Below, piece by piece: positions 1 to 9,958 of a stretch of 27,692 nucleotides of DNA (position 1 is the stretch's first letter; the number at the start of each line of letters is the position of its first letter). The stretch lies in assembly GCA_016715505.1 (NCBI GenBank), contig JADJZY010000001.1, positions 1 to 27,692 on the forward strand, written 5' to 3'. This DNA comes from Bacteroidota bacterium. GTDB lineage: Bacteria; Bacteroidota; Bacteroidia; Chitinophagales; Chitinophagaceae. Made by a program: the position numbers and the translations under genes. The notes under the pieces were generated by a model. That model was given only the letters and a program-made list of their open reading frames with translations, was not told the DNA's origin and did not search any database.

Positions 1-2127
1 TAATAAACCAGTTTTTTTACCAAGTGAGTCGTAAATCTTCCGGTTTAGTTCTTTTTAGAATTTCTGAGGGAGTTCTTCCATGTGAACAAAGCATATGGCA
101 GCATTGCCTGAACTCTGGTCATATGAAGTGAAGCAGGAAGTCCCTTTCCCTCCACATCACCAATAACAATAAAAATCTTGACTCTGATACTTTAATAATA
201 TCAAAATAATCTCCACCGATATGTGAAGCCGGAATCATCTTCCCAAAAATTTCAATATTATCCCTGATTGGGAATGAACCGGGAAGAAGTGACTCTTGTA
301 TCTGCTTTGCAAGATCAATATCTCTTTCGAGCTGTGCTTTTCTGGTTTCAGCTTTGTAGAGCCGGGCATTTCTTACCGAGACTGCTATTTGTGATGCAAC
401 TGAACTTAATGACTCAAGGTCACGGTCAGCATATGGATTTCCGTTGTATTTTTCGCCGAGAGCAAGAAAACCAATTAATCTTCGGTTTACTTTTAGAGGT
501 AAAATCAGATTATAACCCTCTTTTTTTAAAAAACACCCTGTCTTCCTTGTCGAAAACATCAAAAGATTCTTTATGAATTATCTTCTTTTACCCTCATCGA
601 GATAAACATGTATTTTAATTCAAAATCTTTATGTTGGTGTTGAGAGCATCAAGGATTTCGACATTTCCAAAATCTTCAGCGAGATGGAATCTTTCACCGT
701 TGGCAAGATATATCGACATTTTTCTGACTATTATCAGATCCTGAACATATCCTTGACAGATTTGAGGATATTTTCAAGACCAACAATATTTACAAGTTCT
801 TCACCATAGTTCAACAATATCTGATTATTAAAATATTGATCGGGGAAAAACCGCTTAGTTATAAACTCCTGAAATTTGTCCTTGGTTTTGAAACACCAGG
901 GCAAAAATTACAAAGCTTAAGACAGCAACAAAGTTTCTGTATTCTTCACCAAAAGATTGTACCCACTCCCTGACCAAAGCCATAAATGGTGAGGGAAATA
1001 AATAACAGCAATGCTTAAAGAAACACTGCCATAAGAATTGTATTCTTTACAACGATGCTAACATCCATCAATTGATACTTAAAGATTGCAATGGCAAAAG
1101 CAATTGGTATCAATGTTAAAGTTAACAGAGCAATATAAAACTTCAGGGTGGTTATAGAATATCAAAGCATTTTTGGAGGCAGGAAAATTAGAGCAAAAAC
1201 ACTGCCAATTCCAAAAAGATATACTCCGGCCAGCCATCTAAGAGGTATTCCCTCCTGTTTTCGATACTTGATTACACTCCACACCAGAGATACAAATCCA
1301 AGCAGGAGTGCAAAAATATTTATGAACGAGATTAAAAACTCAGGATGAGGGAACGTCCCCATGGTTGAAGGGTCATTCAACATTTCATTGGTTCTGTAAA
1401 TAGCCCATATCCCGGGAATTGTAAAGAACAAGTATAAAATATATGTTGAATACTTGTATTTTAAAATCTTACTCTTGTGAGGGAAAAGGAGGAAAAAATG
1501 TACAAAGGTACCCGTAGTAAAACAGGCTGATAATAAAATCGGATAATAGAAAAGTGTCGGGACTTCAAACTTTGGGTTAAGGAACATTAAATTATCAAGA
1601 AATGCACCTCTGGTTGAATAGATGGTTCCAAACACACCAATCAGGTAGAAAAGAGTCTGCAAAACGCCATAGGGGTTTGAAATAATCACCAAATATCCCA
1701 CCATGAGCCAAACAAAATAAAATATCGCAAAATAAAGATTAGGGTAATGAATCAGTTTTTTGACAAATACATTTTTAATGAGTATCTGTCCATCCCGTTT
1801 GATCGTGTATTTTGCATACTCACCATAATCGAGTTTATTAAGAATTTGTTGTGCAGTATAAGTATCTCTTATCGGTTCGCCATTGATCTTTAGGAGAGCA
1901 TCACCATTTTGATGCCGGCTTGATCAACAACTCCGCCGGACTTGATATCCTGAATATAAATCCCCACTGCCCGGCTCTATTTTACCGGCAAACCACAAAC
2001 ACTCATCATTAGAAGTTGTGTTTATAGAAAATCAGTTGGTAAATGCTAATAATCCAACAAGTGCCATCAACAGAGTTACACTGTTGATAATAAATTTTCG
2101 ATCAAAGAAGATGCTGTTAATACCCAC
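1..2127 (-). CDS. PDZ / multi-TM / GAF / PP2C (SpoIIE-type) phosphatase, partial and frameshifted
   Basis: Probable RsbU-type serine phosphatase that would dephosphorylate a STAS antagonist; its C-terminus lies beyond the left edge. Order seen: an N-terminal membrane helix (about 2090-2035), a PDZ-like segment (about 1990-1790, with GGVVDQAG and GDALLKINGEP), about seven hydrophobic helices (1760-1040) including the stretch VHFFLLFP, a GAF-like region (about 880-430), a short coiled linker (DIDLAKQIQESLLP) and the start of PP2C (IGGDYFDIIK, then GDVEGKGLPAS in a shifted frame, then TRVQAML). The first helix would place the PDZ outside the cytoplasm. The start is a GTG two bases after the upstream gene's TAA, so translation is probably coupled. 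At least eight frame changes interrupt it, for example near 2030, 1905, 1040, 870, 740, 560, 145 and 75. The metal-binding Asp of GGDYFD is present; the later catalytic motifs are outside the window. PP2C assignment is firm, PDZ likely. Confidence 0.72.
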
Positions 2128-2129
2128 TC

Positions 2130-3800
2130 TTACAGTACCTTTATTACGATTATAGTTATATCATCCGATTGAAATGCACCGTTTGCATGGTCATAAACCG
2201 AATGTTTTATTTTTTCAAGTATTTCACTGGAAATCGAGCCTGCAACATCTTTTACTTCAGCTTCCAGCTTCTCATCGGTGAATTCCTCATCCTCCAGGGC
2301 TTTTGGCTCCGGTAACTCCATCAGTGAAGAGAACAATCAAGTCTCCACTTTCGAGTTGTACGGTCTCCGAGATATAAGGCATAAAAGTTTTCATCACACC
2401 GAGTATAATACCTCCCTTGTCAAGGTAGATTATCTCGCCATTCCTGATAAGGAGGGGTGGATTGTGGCCTGCGTTTACATAACTTAGGTTTTGCGGCGTT
2501 ATCGATAATCCCCCAAAGAAAGTAATAAACTTACCGTCTGAGGTGTTTTTCAGAAACAAGATCGTTGATGGTACCCGTTGCATCATCGATCGCAACATTT
2601 TGCGTACAAATCGATTTCAAAATGCCTGAAGGTTTGCCATAAAAAGTGCCGCAGGAACACCTTCCCGGAAACATCACCAATAGCAACAAAATATTTTTCA
2701 TCGTCTTTTTTTAATGATGTCGTAATAATCCCCACCCACTTGTTTGGAGGATATTGAAGTGGCTGCAATTTCAAATGATGGCATCTGCGGAATCTCTTTT
2801 GGAAGCAGATTCTGCTGGATGTCTTTCGCCAGTTCAAGCTCTTCTTCTAAGTTTTGTTTTTCGAGTGCCTCTCTGAAAAGTCTTTTATTTTCAAGAGAAA
2901 TTATTGCAAGGCTTCCAATGGAATAGATAAATTCGATGTCACTATTACCATAAGATTGAGTGTTAACCCTTTTACCAAGAAGGATAAGCCCCTTCGTTTC
3001 GTTTTGCATCTTCATTGGCACAACAATCTCAACCTTCAAAGTTACCAGATCGTGGTTAAGTTCTTCAAGGTCTTCTCCTGCATAATGAGGTTCGATGTTT
3101 TTAGCATCAACCAGTCAACTATATCTTTAATTTTCCTTTGTGGATGGTTGTCTCGAGTATTTTGGCTTTTTTATCTTCAAAAATAATAATGGCATAAATT
3201 GAGGAAAAGAAAATGTCCAAGAAGTGAGTATGCAAGAAGTCTGCTGATTCTACTCTCCTCGGTAAGAAGTCCAAATTCCTTACTTAGTTCAAAAAGTGAA
3301 GCTGAGCCTGTTAATCCTGGAATCGAGATCACGGTTCACCTGTTTAAGTTCAGTAATATTCAGAGCATTCTCTATGGCAGTGCCTGCAATATTTAAGATC
3401 GTTCTTAAAAATCTTTTCATCCTGCGAATAGGGCTGTTTTGTTATCTTTTCACCAAGAGCTATATAACCCAGATCTTTTCTTGATGAAGATATCTTTTCA
3501 ACCACTGATGCACCAAGCTGGTTGTATGCCTGCATGAGTGATTCTTCGTCAGAAACTGAATGTTTGGTAGAATTAAATGCAGCCATCGCATCAGCATTGA
3601 TTCCTTTTTGCAGTTTTGATACAGGCAACCCCCTGCTCCTCGATCACCACAAAACCCTTCGTGGTAAGAAATTTACCAAGACAACTAAACAAAAGGTTGT
3701 TCAGGGTAAAATTCAGATCAAGGCTTGAGTTCACAATTCTGCTGAACTCAACCAGAGCAGATAAATTTCTTTGGAGTTTAAGAGTTTCCGTATCAGCCAT
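2130..3800 (-). CDS. Soluble tandem-GAF PP2C (SpoIIE-type) serine phosphatase, frameshifted
   Basis: RsbU-type phosphatase with no membrane segment, so a cytoplasmic sensor. Frame-corrected order: GAF 1 (about 3790-3390; KLQRNLSALVEFSRIVNSS at its start, DLGYIALGEK near its end), a linker (NITELKQVNRDLDSRINRL), GAF 2 (about 3290-2900; KGLILLGKRV), a coiled segment (EELELAKDIQQNLLPKE), then PP2C (about 2800-2130) with VGGDYYDIIK, AIGDVSGK, NAGHNPPLL, LFTDGVT and the closing SDDITIIVIK. The acidic metal-binding residues of the family are all visible. ATG at 3800 follows the kinase stop by two bases. Breaks occur near 3630, 3350, 3190, 3165, 2705, 2640, 2590 and 2310; reading frames rejoin cleanly across each. 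Expected substrate: the phosphorylated STAS protein encoded two genes upstream. The GAF ligands cannot be read from sequence. Confidence 0.85.
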
Positions 3801-3802
3801 TT

Positions 3803-4235
3803 TTAAGCAATTTTTTTCTTCAAAACAAGTTTATTATACTCACCGGAGACAGAAAGATAGTCAACCTCATCCATCAATATTTTCATTAGATGGATTCCCA
3901 ATCCGCCTCTTTTTTTCTCCTTCAGATAAGAAACCATATCTGGAGATTTCACTTGCGTAGGGTTAAATCCCGTTCCATAGTCGGTAAGTATAATTGTGCA
4001 TTCTTTATCATCACAGATGAAAGTGACTAATTATTACACCTTGAGGACTGTTTTTGTAAGCATGACGGATTATGTTTGAAGCTGCTTCATCAACGGCAAG
4101 AATCAGCTTGTCGATAACTTCCTTCCTGATAAGAAAACTGAGAGCAGATGAGCTCACAAATTCCCTGATCAGCGACAGATTTTCGGTGCTGCTCTTAACT
4201 CTTAATTCCAGGTTGTTAGAGTTGTTGTTATTCAC
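3803..4235 (-). CDS. RsbW/SpoIIAB-like anti-sigma factor serine kinase, one frameshift
   Basis: A short GHKL-fold protein kinase, about 143 aa after correction, the usual size of RsbW proteins. The N-box is DEAASNIIRHAY (residues 49-60), with the Glu and Asn expected to bind Mg-ATP. The ATP lid follows in a second frame: LTDYGTGFNP, then KRGGLGIHLMKILMDEV. A single frame change near 4030 separates the two halves. In partner switching such a kinase phosphorylates a STAS antagonist and holds a target, classically a sigma factor, when the antagonist is phosphorylated. The start is a GTG at 4235, five bases after the STAS stop. It ends two bases before the next phosphatase, so it sits centrally in a coupled operon. 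Its target protein is not encoded nearby; the output need not be a sigma factor. Confidence 0.88.
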
Positions 4236-4240
4236 TGTGT

Positions 4241-4599
4241 TTAAGCACCTTGTTGTTTAAATTTGTTCAATGCATCCTTCTCATCATCCAGGATGTCATA
4301 GAGCAATGGAAAACCGAGGAGATCGAATATCCCGTAAACTGCGGGCTTCATCTCCACAAGTTTTATATCGCCATTGTTCTCTCTCATCGTCTCTATGTAT
4401 GCCATAAAGACGCCGAGACCGGCTGATGATATATATTCAAGATCTTTAAAGTTTACCACAACCTTATATTTATTTTGGTCAATCAAGCCTGTAAAAGCCG
4501 ACTCAAGGTCGGGAGCAGTATGCGCATCAAGGTAGCCACTTAGTTCTACAATGCTGAACTCCTCACTCTCTCTCGTAAACTTGTCTTAAATTCTGCCAT
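4241..4599 (-). CDS. STAS-domain anti-sigma factor antagonist (RsbV/SpoIIAA-like), one frameshift
   Basis: Frame-corrected product is about 118 aa and is a single STAS domain: strand ELSGYLDAHTAPDLESAF, then VVVNFKDLEYISSAGLGVF, then a C-terminal helix region. The SSAGLG loop (about residues 57-62) is where the family carries the serine phosphorylated by the RsbW kinase. Start chosen at ATG 4599, with GGAG upstream and a 14-base overlap with the end of the preceding phosphatase. One frame change lies in the GA-repeat near 4570, so the first 10 residues are in a different frame from the rest. It is the only STAS protein in an operon with three phosphatases, so it is the obvious shared substrate. 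The alternative, a STAS protein acting directly on a non-sigma target, cannot be excluded. Confidence 0.87.
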
Positions 4600-6651
4600 T
4601 ATTTTTCTCCGGATTATTTCTTTTTAAAATCATTAAAGTGATATCGTCATGCTGAGGTTTTGTTCCGGCAAACTCTGTCAGATCACTTATAATCTTTAGT
4701 GCCAGTTCGTTCATCCCGATATCCTCATTACTTGAAACAATTGATTTTAACCTCTCTGTTCCAAAATCTTTCATTAGTTCGTTTTTCATCTCGTTCACAC
4801 CATCAGTGAAGAGAACAAGACTTTCACCTTCATTAAGTATGAACTTCTCTTCTACTAATTTTTCGCTGAATAGTTCCGTGTAATTCATTCCAAGACCAAA
4901 CCCGGATGGCACTCGATGATCCCATCAGCAGTTTTGTGAAGAACCGGACTGTGCCCCGCCCGTGCTATGGTAATTTCACCTGTTTTTGGGTTAAAAATAC
5001 CAAAAACAGCGGTAATAAAAACCCTTCTGTCGAGAATCTTTTCAGAACGAAATTTGCCTCAACCAAAATTTCTTTTGGACTCCATTTAACAGTGGAGAAC
5101 GATTCCAAAATCCCTTTTAACTCTGCCATCACAAAAGCTGCTGATATACCCTTCCCCGATACATCCGCTATTACAAACCCTGTGATCCCATTTGGAAGTG
5201 TGAAAAAATCGTAATAATCGCCACCAACTTCAAAAGCCGGAATAAAAACCGCTGCCACTTCATAATTTTCAAATACAGGAAGTTTTTCCGGCAAAATCTT
5301 TTGTTGCATCTCCCTGGCGACATCAAATTCTTTCTCGAGACGCTCTTTTCTATCGACTCCTTAAGCAGATAAGAGTTCTCGATTGCAACCGAAGCATAAT
5401 CAGCAAATGTCTGAATGATGTTTTTTCCTCATCATCATATTCCACCGCATCTTTTTTCAACAAAACAAGTATCCCGTGACATTTTGAGTAGGATACCATC
5501 GGAACAAGATAAACAATGGCATACTGCTCATCAGTTATTTCGCTTCTGTAAAACTCTTTTAAATCACCCATTACAATTTTTTTGACGGTCGTAAGATCCT
5601 GCTTCTTACGAATAAAATTGGTGATCTTCTCCGAAGTTACAAAGCCCGTCCCTTTTATCCCCTCCACCCTGTTCGTCCCGCTGAAGAGTATCAACCAGGA
5701 AGCATCTGCCCCCGAAACATCAGCACCCAACTCTGAGATAGTATCAGAGAGTTCTTTTGGATCAAATACCTGATTAATCAGTTTACTGAAATATTGAAGA
5801 GACGAAATCTCTTTTGTCCGCCTGTCAAATGCTTCCGCGGTAGGAAGGTGGAACAAAGTAGTAAAAAATAAAACGCTAAAATAGATTATTCCATAAACGG
5901 TCATAATATTATTGAAGCGGTAAAATGAGTGCGAGAAACCACTTAGCAAATTGTAATAGGTCGAGTCGTTTGGATTCATCGCAAGATAAAAAATATGCAT
6001 CCCAATCAACAAAACCGAAATTAAAAGCAATTGCCTTTTCTGTTTCTTTTTAAGAAAAGCAATCCAGGATATTTTCAGGCTGTTCATAAAAATCAGGATT
6101 GTTGCCACCACATAAAAGGTGATTGTGAGAAACTCCATCGATTCGTATTCCTTTGTCCCCAGAAAGGATGTAAAGGAAGCTAATGCAATAAAGATGAGCA
6201 TTGCGTTAAAGTAGATGTTCAGATTTTTGCTTTGTTTCAGGAAAAAGAGATGTCTGAAAATTACGAGGGAGGCTACTGATAAAATTATCGTTGCTGCATT
6301 AAAAATAAAGATCAGGGGAAGCAGTTCAAGACTAATGGTTTTGCCATAATCGATGTTTGAAACCGGGAAAAGACTCTCAATTGAGTTAAAAAGCAACTTG
6401 AGAAATATCCCGGAGAAGACCAACACGAGCATCGAAGTAACCAACCAGGTTGGTAACATTTTTACGCTGGATGTGACCTTTATCGATTCGGAGACCAATA
6501 GAAAAAGGATCAACACCGAAAACGATTCGAGTATCAGGATTGAACTTGTATCGTTACCGGAGATGAAGATTGTTCTTAGTATGCTTAATGCAATAAACCC
6601 GGCAACGCCAAGGGCTAAATACCGGTTTTTAATAAATGTGGAGATTTGCAA
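4586..6651 (-). CDS. Membrane GAF-PP2C (SpoIIE-type) serine phosphatase, frameshifted
   Basis: First gene of the partner-switching operon. The N-terminal 260 or so residues contain about eight hydrophobic helices (for example YLALGVAGFIALSIL and YGIIYFSVLFFTTLF). Next come a GAF domain (about residues 285-425, ending in CHGILVLLKKD), a coiled linker (EFDVAREMQQKILPEKL) and PP2C: VGGDYYDFF, IADVSGKGISAAFVMAELKG, ARAGHSPVL, LFTDGVNEMKNE and the final HDDITLMILK. All the acidic metal-ligand motifs of the family are seen. Frame changes lie near 5345 and 5010-4960. The start is most likely TTG at 6651; no ATG lies nearby in frame. The end overlaps the STAS gene by 14 bases. Role: returns the STAS antagonist to its active form in response to a membrane or GAF-sensed signal (inferred). 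Confidence 0.86.
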
Positions 6652-6677
6652 ATTTGCTCTATAATAATTTTACTGTA

Positions 6678-6698
6678 TTTGGTGAATAAAATACCAAA
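6678..6698. promoter_or_regulatory. Inverted repeat upstream of the phosphatase operon
   Basis: TTTGGT (6678-6683) and ACCAAA (6693-6698) form a perfect 6-bp inverted repeat around a 9-base spacer, 27 bases before the first start codon of the minus-strand operon. It could be an operator or a hairpin in the 5' leader. The arms are short and the region is AT-rich, so chance is possible. Confidence 0.3.
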
Positions 6699-6746
6699 AA
6701 AGGAAATCTCTACAAAATAATCATTGATAAAAGGAAATATTGAGGG

Positions 6747-6793
6747 ATGGGTTAATCCTTTTAGGTGGAAAAATGGTGATATGGGTTAATCCT
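6747..6793. repeat. 13-bp direct repeat pair in the divergent control region
   Basis: ATGGGTTAATCCT occurs at 6747-6759 and again at 6781-6793, identical over 13 bases and with starts 34 bases apart (about three helical turns). It lies between the divergent phosphatase operon and the PRC-barrel gene. Such phased repeats often bind a regulator; no protein can be named from the sequence. Confidence 0.5.
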
Positions 6794-6830
6794 CTTTTCA
6801 TCCTCTTGGTCGATTGTCTTCCCACCCCCT

Positions 6831-6881
6831 GTGATATATATTGCCATGTGATTAAAGTGAAATCCTTAAGGTATATATCAC
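6831..6881. promoter_or_regulatory. 10-bp inverted repeat and nested palindrome before the PRC-barrel gene
   Basis: GTGATATATA (6831-6840) and TATATATCAC (6872-6881) are exact reverse complements separated by 31 bases. Inside the spacer is the 8-bp palindrome CCTTAAGG (6864-6871). The right arm ends 27 bases before the PRC-barrel ATG, a position suited to an operator or an mRNA leader structure. Function is inferred only. Confidence 0.45.
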
Positions 6882-6908
6882 TAACGAGCATTAAAACCGG
6901 AGTCAATA

Positions 6909-7625
6909 ATGGAAAGAAGTTTGAACGGTCTGATTGGTTATTCAATCATGGCAAAGGATGGAGAACTTGGGAAAGTTGCCGAGTTCTATTTTGATGATAA
7001 AAATTGGTTGGTCCGCTATCTGGTGGTCGAAACGGGAAACTGGTTTTTTAATAAAAAAGTATTGTTACCCCACAAAGTTTTGGGGTCAGTTGACTGGGAA
7101 AAGGAAACATTTCATGTTAACCTTACAACCAAACAGGTTGCAGACAGTCCGGACGTTGAAACAAAACTGACTGTTTCACGCCAGCACGAAATGGAACTCT
7201 TCTCCTACTACGCGCTCCCCTATTATTGGAGTGATCTGGCAATAACGGCACCTATTATCAACCTCCAACCCGATCCGATAATGGATGAGGATGGAAAAGT
7301 GATCCCTCCACCAAAAAAGAATCCCCACTTGTGCAGTTCTGAAATAGTTGATGGTTTCCATATTCAGACAAACGAAGGTGCTATTGGTCATTTGGCTGAT
7401 TTTTTACTCGATGATGATACATGGACAATAAACTTCCTGGTTGTCAACAAACACAATTGGCTTCCTGAAGAAAAGATGTTGCTCTCACCAAAATGGGTTG
7501 ATCATATTGATTGGGATGAATCAAATATTTATGTTGACCTCTCAAAAGAAACGATAAAAAACAGTCCCGAATTCGACCCAATCCAGACGATCGGCACAGA
7601 CTTTCAGGATCCAAAAAAAGTTTAA
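6909..7625 (+). CDS. Tandem PRC-barrel domain protein
   Basis: Intact 238-aa protein with two PRC-barrel copies. Copy 1 spans about residues 5-85 (LIGYSIMAKDGELGKVAEF, then WLVRYLVVETGNW). Copy 2 spans about 125-215 (VDGFHIQTNEGAIGHLADF, then WTINFLVVNKHNW). Both share the G.LG...[ED]F pattern followed by the W......VV...NW strand. PRC-barrels are small all-beta folds found in photosynthetic reaction centre H subunits, RimM and many stress or uncharacterised proteins; they generally mediate protein binding. No signal peptide or membrane helix. The ATG has GGAG eight bases upstream. It is first in a plus-strand group with the glycosyltransferase 54 bases downstream. A specific role cannot be assigned. 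Confidence 0.85.
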   Translation: MERSLNGLIGYSIMAKDGELGKVAEFYFDDKNWLVRYLVVETGNWFFNKKVLLPHKVLGSVDWEKETFHVNLTTKQVADSPDVETKLTVSRQHEMELFSYYALPYYWSDLAITAPIINLQPDPIMDEDGKVIPPPKKNPHLCSSEIVDGFHIQTNEGAIGHLADFLLDDDTWTINFLVVNKHNWLPEEKMLLSPKWVDHIDWDESNIYVDLSKETIKNSPEFDPIQTIGTDFQDPKKV

Positions 7626-7679
7626 AATCGTGAAATATCTTTTTGACAATTATTTCATCGATTAAAGGAATTTAACATT

Positions 7680-9958
7680 GTGGTAAAAATATTATCAACT
7701 TCAACAATTAACCATATTGCTTTCATCGGCAATTATGAGCCTCGACAGTGTGGTATTGCCACTTTTACGACTGATCTTTGTGAGTCGATATCCAGCTATT
7801 ATCCTGAAACATCGTGCATAGCCATTCCGGTTAATGATGTGGTTGAAGGTTATGACTACCCCTCACGGGTTCGATTCGAACTTCAAGAAAAGGATATAGA
7901 CACATATCTGACAGCAGCCGATTTTTTAAATATCTATGATGTTGATGTTGTTTGTCTTCAATTTGAGTATGGCATTTTTGGCGGAAAAGCTGGGCGACAT
8001 ATCATCCCGCTTCTTCGTGAATTACGCATGCCGGTTGTTACGACCTTACATACAATTTTAAAATCCCGATCCTGATCAACTAAGTGTTTTGCAGGAGATA
8101 GCCTCCCTTTCCGAACGACTGATTGTGATGAGCGAAAAGGAAGGCAATTCCTTGAGGAGATCTATAAGGTCCCACCCGAAAAATTGATATGATCCACCAT
8201 GGGATTCCTGACATCCCGTTTGTTGATCCAAGTTTTAACAAAGATCTTTTTGGTGTGGAGGGTAAAACTGTAATTCTTAGTTTTGGACTTCTCTCTTCCA
8301 GTAAAGGAATAGAGACCGTAATCTCGGCTTTACCCGAAATTATCAAATATCGCCCCGAGACAGTTTATATGGTTGTTGGAGCCACCCATCCTCATGTAAT
8401 TCAAAATGAAGGAGAAACTTACCGTCTCTCACTTCAGAGGCTGGCAAAACAAAAAAGGGGTGGAAAAGAATGTAATTTTCTATAACCGTTTTGTGACGAT
8501 TGACGAGTTGATTGAATTTATTGGTGCTGCTGATATCTATATTACTCCCTATTTGAATGAAGCTCAAATAACCTCCGGAACACTGGCTTATACGATGGGT
8601 GCCGGAAAGGCTGTTATCTCAACTCCTTATTGGTATGCCGAGGAACTACTCGCCGAAGGAAGGGGGGTAATAACTCCTTTCAAGGATTCTGATGCACTGG
8701 CAAAACAGGTAATTAATCTTCTCGATAATGAAGCTGAACGACATGCCATGCGGAAACGCGCTTATCTTTTTGGGCGGAAAATGATCTGGTCAGAGGTTGC
8801 TCAAAAATATATGGAAAGCTTCGAGAGAGCAAGATCGGAACGACGACACTTCATCCCGGCAGCATCAAAATTTACACATAAAGACAAACACCTGAGGGAA
8901 TTGCCGCCAATCAAACTTGATCATTTTATCATTTTAACTGACGACACAGGCATATTCCAGCACGCACTTTTTACCGTTCCAAATTATGCCCATGGATATA
9001 CAACCGATGACAATGCCAGAGCATTACTGGTTGCAAATCTGTTGGAACAATTGGGGATCAAGACAGTGAAGGACCTGACCTACAGGTATCTTGCATTCCT
9101 TGGTTATGCATTTAACGACCAAACAGGCAGATTTCGGAATTTTATGGATTATCAACGACGATGGTTGGAAGATACGGGTTCGGAACACAGTCTGGGGCGT
9201 TCCCTTTTAGCTTTGGGAACCTGGTTAAGGCACTCAAATACAGCAGTGCAAAGCAATACCGCAGGATGGTTGTACGAACAGACTCTCCCTGCAATTCTTG
9301 CCACTACCAGCCCAAGGGCCTGGGCATTTTCTCTTATAGGGATTTATGAATATCTACAAAAATTTGCAGGTGACAGAAGAGCCAACAATGTGAGAGATGA
9401 ACTTGCACAACGGATTTTTACTCTCTACAAACAAAATTCATCCAAAAAATGGAGATGGTTCGAACAAGAACTTTCTTATTGCAATCCTGTTCTGTCACAG
9501 GCACTGATTCTTTCCGGCGTTTCGATGAAGGACAAAAAATGCTTAAAGCAGGTATCGACTCGCTTACCTGGCTCGCAAATCTTCAACATTCAAAAGAGGG
9601 ATATTTTGTTCCGATAGGATCGAATGGATTTTATAAACGGGGAGGTGAATGTGCTCGCTTCGATCAACAGCCGGTTGAAGCTCAGGCAATGATCTCCGCA
9701 TCAATAGCAGCCTTTGATGCCACGGGTGATCCAAAATGGAAAGAAGAAGCATTTAATGCATTTGAGTGGTTTTTAGGTAATAATGACTTAAATCTTATGA
9801 TCTATGACCCAATAACGGGCGGTTGCAGAGATGGATTACATCCCGATCGGGTAAATGAAAATCAAGGTTCAGAATCAACTCTGGCATATCTCCAGGCTTT
9901 ATTGGAACTGCGGTTATTTAATCAGTCACAATTATTATTGGAAGCAACAACATCATGA
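7680..9958 (+). CDS. GT4-like glycosyltransferase fused to a C-terminal putative alpha/alpha-toroid domain, frameshifted
   Basis: About 758 aa after joining frames. The N-terminal half looks like a GT-B glycosyltransferase: an opening strand and loop (IAFIGNYEPRQCGIATFTTD), VVTTLHTILK, MIHHGIPDIPFVDPS, LSFGLLSSSKGIETVI, then the nucleotide-sugar region EAQITSGTLAYTMGAGKAVI with a second Glu pair at WYAEE, matching the E-x7-E style loop of family GT4. From about residue 410 the sequence changes to a helical domain with YTTDDNARAL, RFDQQPVEAQAM and DGLHPDRVNENQGSEST, resembling alpha/alpha-barrel carbohydrate enzymes. Breaks are near 8066, 8170, 8450 and 9537 (an A6 run). Start is GTG 7680 with AAGGA upstream. 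It overlaps the GH130 gene by ATGA. Donor and acceptor are unknown; a mannose-type substrate is suggested by the neighbour. Confidence 0.8.

Noticed and set aside
4560..4599. GA dinucleotide tract inside the STAS gene as a phase-variation or programmed frameshift site
   Set aside because: Only four to five units, no slippery heptamer, and indels of the same kind occur across the whole window in unrelated contexts.
1..6651. Reading the phosphatase genes as decayed pseudogenes
   Set aside because: All key motifs survive, frames rejoin precisely, and essential purA carries the same type of break, so sequence error is more likely.
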